Below are positions 57,237 to 64,000 of a stretch of DNA of 64,000 nt, one piece after another. Position 1 is the first letter of the stretch. Every line of letters begins with the position of its first letter. The position numbers were made by a program, and so were the translations under genes. The stretch is from an uncultured cyanobacterium (lineage in GTDB: Bacteria; Cyanobacteriota; Cyanobacteriia; PCC-6307; Cyanobiaceae). Under the pieces are notes generated by a model that saw only the letters and a list, made by a program, of their open reading frames with translations, made no database searches and was not told where the DNA came from. The DNA lies in contig CAIJRN010000029.1 of the NCBI GenBank assembly GCA_903823115.1, forward strand, positions 84,164-148,163. The letters are read 5' to 3'.

Positions 57237-58163
57237 TCACCCTAGACCTTGCCGGGTCGCCAGCAGTGCTTCCTGCAGCAGATCGGCACCTTTGAGCCAC
57301 TGGGGTTGGTGCTGGCGGCGGAACCAGGTGCGCTGCCGTTTGGCGAACTGGCGCGTGCGCCGCTCGCTGAGGGCGATCGCCGTCGGCCGATCGAGCTCCC
57401 CCAGCAGCAGGCGCCTGGCTTCGTCGTAGCCGATCGTCTGCAGCAGCGGGCAGTCGGCGCCGTAGCGCTCGATCAGTCCTTCGGTTTCCGCCACCAGGCC
57501 ATCGGCGTAGAGCTGCTCAGTGCGGCTGCCGATGCGCTGGGCCAGATCCGGTGGATCGAGGGCCAGCTCGATCACCCGCCAGGGGGGCGGGGTACGGCCC
57601 TGTTGTGCGCTCAGGGAGCGGCCGGTGGCATAGATCACCTCCAGGGCCCGCTGCGTGCGGACCGCGTCGAGGGGCATGATCCGGGCCGCCGCCTCGGGGT
57701 CGGCCTGCTGCAGCAGGCGATGGCAGTGGGACTGGCCCAGGGCGCTGAATTGTTGGCGCAGCTGGGGCTGGGGAGGGACGGCCGGCGGCTGCAGGCCCGC
57801 CAGCAGCGCCTTGAGATAGAGCCCTGTGCCTCCCACCAGCAAGGCGACACCACAGCGGCGGTGTTCGGCGGCGATGGCCTCCTGGGCCAGCAGCACGAAC
57901 TCCTGCAGGTTGATCGGTTGGTCGGGATCGCGCAGGTCGAGAAGTTCGTGGCGAACCCGCTGCCGCTGGGCCGGGGTTGGCTTGGCGGTGCCCACATCCA
58001 TCTGCCGGTAGAGCTGGCGTGAATCCACCGACAGCACCGCCAGGCCCTGGGCCTCGGCCAGTTCGATCGCCAGGGCGGTCTTGCCGCTGGCGGTGGCACC
58101 CATCAGGGCAATCACCAGGGGGCGCTGATCAGGGCCGTTGGTGTTGATGGCGGACGGTGGCAC
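57237..58163 (-). CDS. miaA: tRNA dimethylallyltransferase
   Basis: Adds the isopentenyl group to A37 of tRNAs reading UNN codons. The 308-residue protein has the P-loop [16 protein letters not shown] (about 21-36), [32 protein letters not shown] and [12 protein letters not shown]. The frame stays open far upstream into the gyrB leader; the GTG at 58161-58163 gives a normal family length and is chosen. Confidence 0.92.
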   Translation of the reverse strand: MPPSAINTNGPDQRPLVIALMGATASGKTALAIELAEAQGLAVLSVDSRQLYRQMDVGTAKPTPAQRQRVRHELLDLRDPDQPINLQEFVLLAQEAIAAEHRRCGVALLVGGTGLYLKALLAGLQPPAVPPQPQLRQQFSALGQSHCHRLLQQADPEAAARIMPLDAVRTQRALEVIYATGRSLSAQQGRTPPPWRVIELALDPPDLAQRIGSRTEQLYADGLVAETEGLIERYGADCPLLQTIGYDEARRLLLGELDRPTAIALSERRTRQFAKRQRTWFRRQHQPQWLKGADLLQEALLATRQGLG

Positions 58164-60730
<2,567 letters not shown>

Positions 60731-60734
60731 AACC

Positions 60735-61073
60735 ATGGCATCTGCGGCCTCTCTGCGTCTGTGGCCGGCCTGGCGCTGGGCCGCCCTGCTTGGTTTCGCC
60801 CTGATGGCACCGGCGGCGCTGCCGGCTGGCGGCGGCGATCGACGGCTACCTGAAGTCAGGCGCCGCGAGCGGGGATTGGATCCCCTGCTCAGCCAGGCCT
60901 GCATGAGTCTGCGCTGTGCGCCGGAGCACCAGGCGCCGGTGCTGGCCCAGCTGGAATCCGGCGTGCCGTTGCGGGTGCTGCGGCACTGGTTGTCCCCGGG
61001 CGGGCGCCCCTGGCTGCGGGTGGAGGTCACCAACCTGGCTGGCGAGGCCGCCAGGGGCTGGCTTCCCGGCTGA
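60735..61073 (+). CDS. Small exported protein, SH3b-like
   Basis: A 112-residue protein starting 4 bases after gyrB. Residues 1-31 look like a signal peptide (Arg/Trp-containing n-region, hydrophobic ALLGFALMAPAALPA, cleavage about 31). The mature part has two cysteines (CMSLRC) that could form a disulfide, and an SH3b-like pattern (PLRVLRHW, then WLRVEV and RGWLPG). Bacterial SH3b domains often bind peptidoglycan. Probably cotranscribed with gyrB; function unknown. Confidence 0.65.
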   Translation: MASAASLRLWPAWRWAALLGFALMAPAALPAGGGDRRLPEVRRRERGLDPLLSQACMSLRCAPEHQAPVLAQLESGVPLRVLRHWLSPGGRPWLRVEVTNLAGEAARGWLPG

Positions 61074-61190
61074 GGCCTGTGCTCTCAGGAAGGCTGCCGA
61101 TGGCGCCGGCGCTGTTCCCCTCTGAGTACCGAGAGGCGGCCTTGATCGGTCGCCTCCTGGAAGGGGCAGGGCCCCCAAGCGTCCAGCGTC

Positions 61191-61670
61191 TCAGGCCGCC
61201 AACGCCGTCTCAATCGCCTGGGTGAGTTCGCTGCTGTCCGGTTCGACGCCACTTTTGAAGCGCGCCAGCACAGTGCCGTCCTTGCCCACCAGGAACTTCT
61301 CGAAGTTCCAGGCCACATCGCCGGCCGGTTCGGCCTGGGTGAGGGTGGTGTAGGGCTCGGTCTTGGCACCGGTGGCGTGCACCTTGTCGAACAGCGGGAA
61401 GCTGGCGCCGTAGGTGGTGGAGCAGAACTGCTGGATCTCCGCCAGGCTGCCAGGCTCCTGGGCGCCGAAGTCGTTGCAGGGGAAGCCCAGGACGGTCAGT
61501 CCCTGGGCGCCGTAGGTGTCCTGAAGCTTCTGCAGACCGGTGTACTGGCGGGTGAAGCCGCAGCGGCTGGCCACGTTGACGATCAGCAGCACCTGGCCTG
61601 CCCATTCCCCAAGCCTGCGCTCGCCACCCTGGGCATCGCGCACGCTGATCTCGCTGACATTGACGGCCAT
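61191..61670 (-). CDS. Glutathione peroxidase family protein (Cys type)
   Basis: A 159-residue thiol peroxidase. The peroxidatic residue is Cys, not selenocysteine, in VASRCGFTRQY (about 38), followed by the conserved Gln/Gly region GFPCNDFGAQEPGS and the Trp-Asn pair in WNFEKFLVGKDG. The second Cys in GFPC is also conserved in the family. In cyanobacteria such enzymes use NADPH or thioredoxin to reduce lipid hydroperoxides. The frame stays open for another 1600 bases upstream, antisense to mgtE; the ATG at 61668-61670 is the real start. Confidence 0.92.
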   Translation of the reverse strand: MAVNVSEISVRDAQGGERRLGEWAGQVLLIVNVASRCGFTRQYTGLQKLQDTYGAQGLTVLGFPCNDFGAQEPGSLAEIQQFCSTTYGASFPLFDKVHATGAKTEPYTTLTQAEPAGDVAWNFEKFLVGKDGTVLARFKSGVEPDSSELTQAIETALAA

Positions 61671-61829
61671 GGGACTCTTCGACAACGCCGTGATTCTGGC
61701 GATGTGCCGGTGGGCCTGTCGCGCCAGGGACGTGTTGGCCGACCCAGTTGGCTTCCACCGATCGGTTGAGCTTGGGCTGGCGCAGCCAGAGTGCCCCATA
61801 CACTCACCATCAATGGCGGCACGAGGGGC

Positions 61830-63212
61830 ATGAGCGAGGGGTCCGCCGTGGCGGAGGTGGTGGCCCGCCAGCTTGAGAGCCTGCTGGAGGCCAGCAACTA
61901 CGACGGCGCCAAGTTGCTGATGCAGCCGGTCCAGCCCGTCGATGCGGCTGAAGCGATCGGTACCCTGCCTCGCACCCTCCAGGCCCTGGCCTTCCGGCTG
62001 CTGCCGAAGGACGAGGCGATTGAGGTGTATGAGTACCTGGAGCCCTCCGTGCAGCAGAGCCTGCTGGAGCGGCTGCGCTCCGGTGAGGTGCTGGAGCTGG
62101 TGGAGGAGATGTCCCCTGATGATCGGGTGCGGCTGTTCGATGAGCTGCCGGCCAAGGTGGTCAGGCGGTTGCTGGCGGAGCTGAGCCCTTCGGAACGGCG
62201 GGTCACGGCCCAGATGCTGGGCTACGAGGCGGAGACCGCCGGCCGGCTGATGACGAACGAGTTCATCGATCTCAAGGAGTTCCACAGTGCCGCCCAGGCC
62301 CTGGAGATCGTGCGCCGCAGGGCCCGCGAAACCGAAACGATCTACAGCCTCTACATCACCGATGCCTCCCGCCATCTCAGCGGCATGCTGTCGCTGCGTG
62401 ATCTGGTGACGGCCGAACCCGAGGAGCGCATCGGCGACGTGATGACTCGGGAGGTGGTGAGCATCTCCACCGACACCGACCAGGAGGAGGTGGCCCGGGT
62501 GATCCAGCGCTACGACTTTCTCGCGGTGCCGGTGGTGGACCGGGAGCAGCGACTGGTGGGGATCGTCACTGTCGATGACGTGATCGACGTGATCCAGCAG
62601 GAGGCCACCCGCGACCTTTATGCCGCCGGTGCGGTGCAGGCCGGTGATGAGGACGATTACTTCCAGAGCAACCTGTTCACGGTGGCCCGTCGCCGAGTGG
62701 TGTGGCTGCTGGTGCTGCTGCTCGCCAACAGCGGCACCGCCGCCGTGATCGCCTCCGAAGATGCGGTGCTCAAGAAGGTGGTGGTGCTGGCCGCCTTCAT
62801 CCCGCTGTTGATCGGCACCGGTGGCAATGTCGGTGCCCAGAGCTCCACGGTGGTGATCCGGGGCCTCAGCACCCAGCGGTTGCAGGCCCTGGGCCCGGCC
62901 CTGGCGATCGGTCGGGAGCTGGTGGCTGGGGCTTTGCTGGGCCTGTTGATGCTGCTGGTGGTGGTGCCCTGGGCGGCCTACGTCTCTCACTGGAACTGGC
63001 TGGTGGCTGCCGCCGCCGGCATCAGCCTGGTGGCGATCACCACCCTGGCGGCCACGGCCGGCGCCGCCTTGCCCTTGCTGTTCAATCGCCTTGGCCTGGA
63101 TCCCGCCCTGATGTCGGCCCCGTTCATTGCCACCGCCACCGATGTGGCCGGGGTGTTCATCTACCTGCACACGGCGGGCTGGCTGCTCAACCGGATGCCG
63201 GATGCCGGCTGA
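61830..63212 (+). CDS. mgtE: Magnesium transporter MgtE
   Basis: A Mg2+ channel/transporter of 460 residues. The N-terminal MgtE_N helical repeat domain is at 1-130, followed by two CBS domains (about 135-255; LMTNEFIDL, IGDVMTREVVSI and FLAVPVVDREQRLVGIVTVDD) and five transmembrane helices with the pore motif IPLLIGTGGNVGAQSS. Mg2+ binding by the N and CBS domains closes the pore. The ATG at 61830 has GAGGGG upstream and is preferred over the GTG at 61791. Confidence 0.95.
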   Translation: MSEGSAVAEVVARQLESLLEASNYDGAKLLMQPVQPVDAAEAIGTLPRTLQALAFRLLPKDEAIEVYEYLEPSVQQSLLERLRSGEVLELVEEMSPDDRVRLFDELPAKVVRRLLAELSPSERRVTAQMLGYEAETAGRLMTNEFIDLKEFHSAAQALEIVRRRARETETIYSLYITDASRHLSGMLSLRDLVTAEPEERIGDVMTREVVSISTDTDQEEVARVIQRYDFLAVPVVDREQRLVGIVTVDDVIDVIQQEATRDLYAAGAVQAGDEDDYFQSNLFTVARRRVVWLLVLLLANSGTAAVIASEDAVLKKVVVLAAFIPLLIGTGGNVGAQSSTVVIRGLSTQRLQALGPALAIGRELVAGALLGLLMLLVVVPWAAYVSHWNWLVAAAAGISLVAITTLAATAGAALPLLFNRLGLDPALMSAPFIATATDVAGVFIYLHTAGWLLNRMPDAG

Positions 63213-63358
63213 ACGGGCCATTAGCGGGGTCGAGGCTGTCTCGGCGTGGGTCTGTCGCGGGAATGCGGCGAAAGATGAGAGGAATTCACACTTCTTCAGG
63301 TTAGGCTTCACACACCTTTACGGACCAAGCCGTGGTCGTTGCCGTTTTTCAGGACAGG

Positions 63359-64000
63359 GTGGCCGATTCTCTGCCTCCAGACAGGGTCCCCAGCGCGTCC
63401 ACCGAAGTGGACAGTGTGTCTCTCAGCATGCCGCGCAGCGCTTCTGCTTCATCGGCGCGGCAGATGCCTTCGATCGATGGCGATCTGGTGCGTTCCTACC
63501 TGCGGGACATCGGCCGGGTGCCGCTGCTCAGCCATGAGCAGGAGATCACCCTGGGCCGGCAGGTGCAGGAGCTGATGCAGCTCGATGAGCTGCGCGAGGA
63601 GCTGAAGCTGCGGGCCGGCGGTGAGGAGCCGGCTGCGGCGGTGCTGGCGACGGCGGCGGGCCTGAGCCCCCAGCTGCTGCGGCGCCGTCTGCAGGCGGGC
63701 CGCCGGGCCAAGGAGCGGATGGTGGCGGCCAATCTGCGGCTGGTGGTGAGCGTGGCCAAGAAGTACACGCGGCGGAACATGGAGCTGCTGGATCTGATCC
63801 AGGAGGGCACGATCGGCCTGGTGCGGGGCGTGGAGAAGTTCGACCCGACGCGGGGCTATAAGTTTTCCACCTATGCCTACTGGTGGATCCGCCAGGGGAT
63901 CACGCGGGCGATCGCCGAGAAGAGCCGCACGATCCGGCTGCCGATCCACATCACCGAAACGCTGAACAAGCTCAAGAAGGGTCAGCGGGAGCTGAGCCAG
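63359..64000 (+). CDS. RNA polymerase sigma factor, RpoD/group 2 type, 3' end outside window
   Basis: The visible 214 residues include region 1.2 ([18 protein letters not shown]), region 2 with [35 protein letters not shown] and the -10 recognition helix [15 protein letters not shown], then the start of region 3 ([14 protein letters not shown]). There is no region 1.1, and the N-terminus is short, so a group 2 sigma is more likely than the principal sigma. The start is uncertain: GTG at 63359 has AGGA 4 bases upstream; ATGs at 63428 and 63463 are alternatives. Cyanobacteria carry several such paralogues for stress and circadian output. Confidence 0.88.
   Translation, partial: MADSLPPDRVPSASTEVDSVSLSMPRSASASSARQMPSIDGDLVRSYLRDIGRVPLLSHEQEITLGRQVQELMQLDELREELKLRAGGEEPAAAVLATAAGLSPQLLRRRLQAGRRAKERMVAANLRLVVSVAKKYTRRNMELLDLIQEGTIGLVRGVEKFDPTRGYKFSTYAYWWIRQGITRAIAEKSRTIRLPIHITETLNKLKKGQRELSQ

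Noticed and set aside
61671..63311. Upstream part of the 706-residue minus frame that contains glutathione peroxidase
   Set aside because: It is antisense to mgtE and unlike any family; only the last 159 codons are a real gene.

Overview
The window is a high-GC bacterial chromosome segment from a cyanobacterium, most likely of the Synechococcus/Cyanobium (alpha-cyanobacterial) lineage. The support is a psbZ gene (photosystem II), a DUF561/Ycf23-type gene, a cobalamin-pathway gene, a cyanobacterial aspartate kinase with several ACT domains, tRNA without an encoded CCA, and many copies of the HIP1 octamer GCGATCGC. No rRNA, transposase, integrase, CRISPR array or prophage gene was recognised.

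Region 1 (1-29532) is mostly housekeeping: a SpoIID-domain protein (cut by the window edge), a membrane glycosyltransferase, dnaX, an LRAT-domain protein, clpX-clpP-tig, asd-dapA-rnj, tilS, a DUF561 gene, a YvlD-like membrane protein, uvrB, lysC, holA, cobH/cbiC, mutS, psbZ and ribH. asd, dapA and lysC together supply the aspartate/lysine pathway. clpX, clpP and tig form a protein quality-control block. A lower-GC methyltransferase and an unassigned glycosyltransferase-like gene interrupt this backbone at 20261-21825.

Region 2 (29586-46813) is accessory cell-surface DNA. It starts with an undecaprenyl-phosphate sugar-transferase-type gene and continues with glycosyltransferases (one a GT2-GT4 fusion), two sulfotransferases of different families, a GT31-like gene and an FkbM methyltransferase. 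It ends with a compact type I secretion cluster on the minus strand: parvulin-like chaperone, ABC exporter with a cyclic-nucleotide-binding-like domain and a degenerate C39 domain, HlyD adaptor, then an RTX-type calcium-binding protein with an intrinsic terminator. A tRNA-Gly(GCC) gene lies at its right edge. My reading is that this region builds and exports a sulfated or otherwise decorated surface layer plus a secreted RTX protein.

Region 3 (47089-64000) returns to backbone genes (GNAT acetyltransferase, secA, cysE, a GntR regulator, dienelactone hydrolase, infC, miaA, gyrB, a small exported SH3-like protein, glutathione peroxidase, mgtE, and a group 2 type sigma factor cut by the window end). 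Two apparent insertions sit in it: a Wzm/Wzt polysaccharide ABC exporter between secA and cysE, which could export the product of region 2, and a VapBC toxin-antitoxin pair between cysE and gntR.
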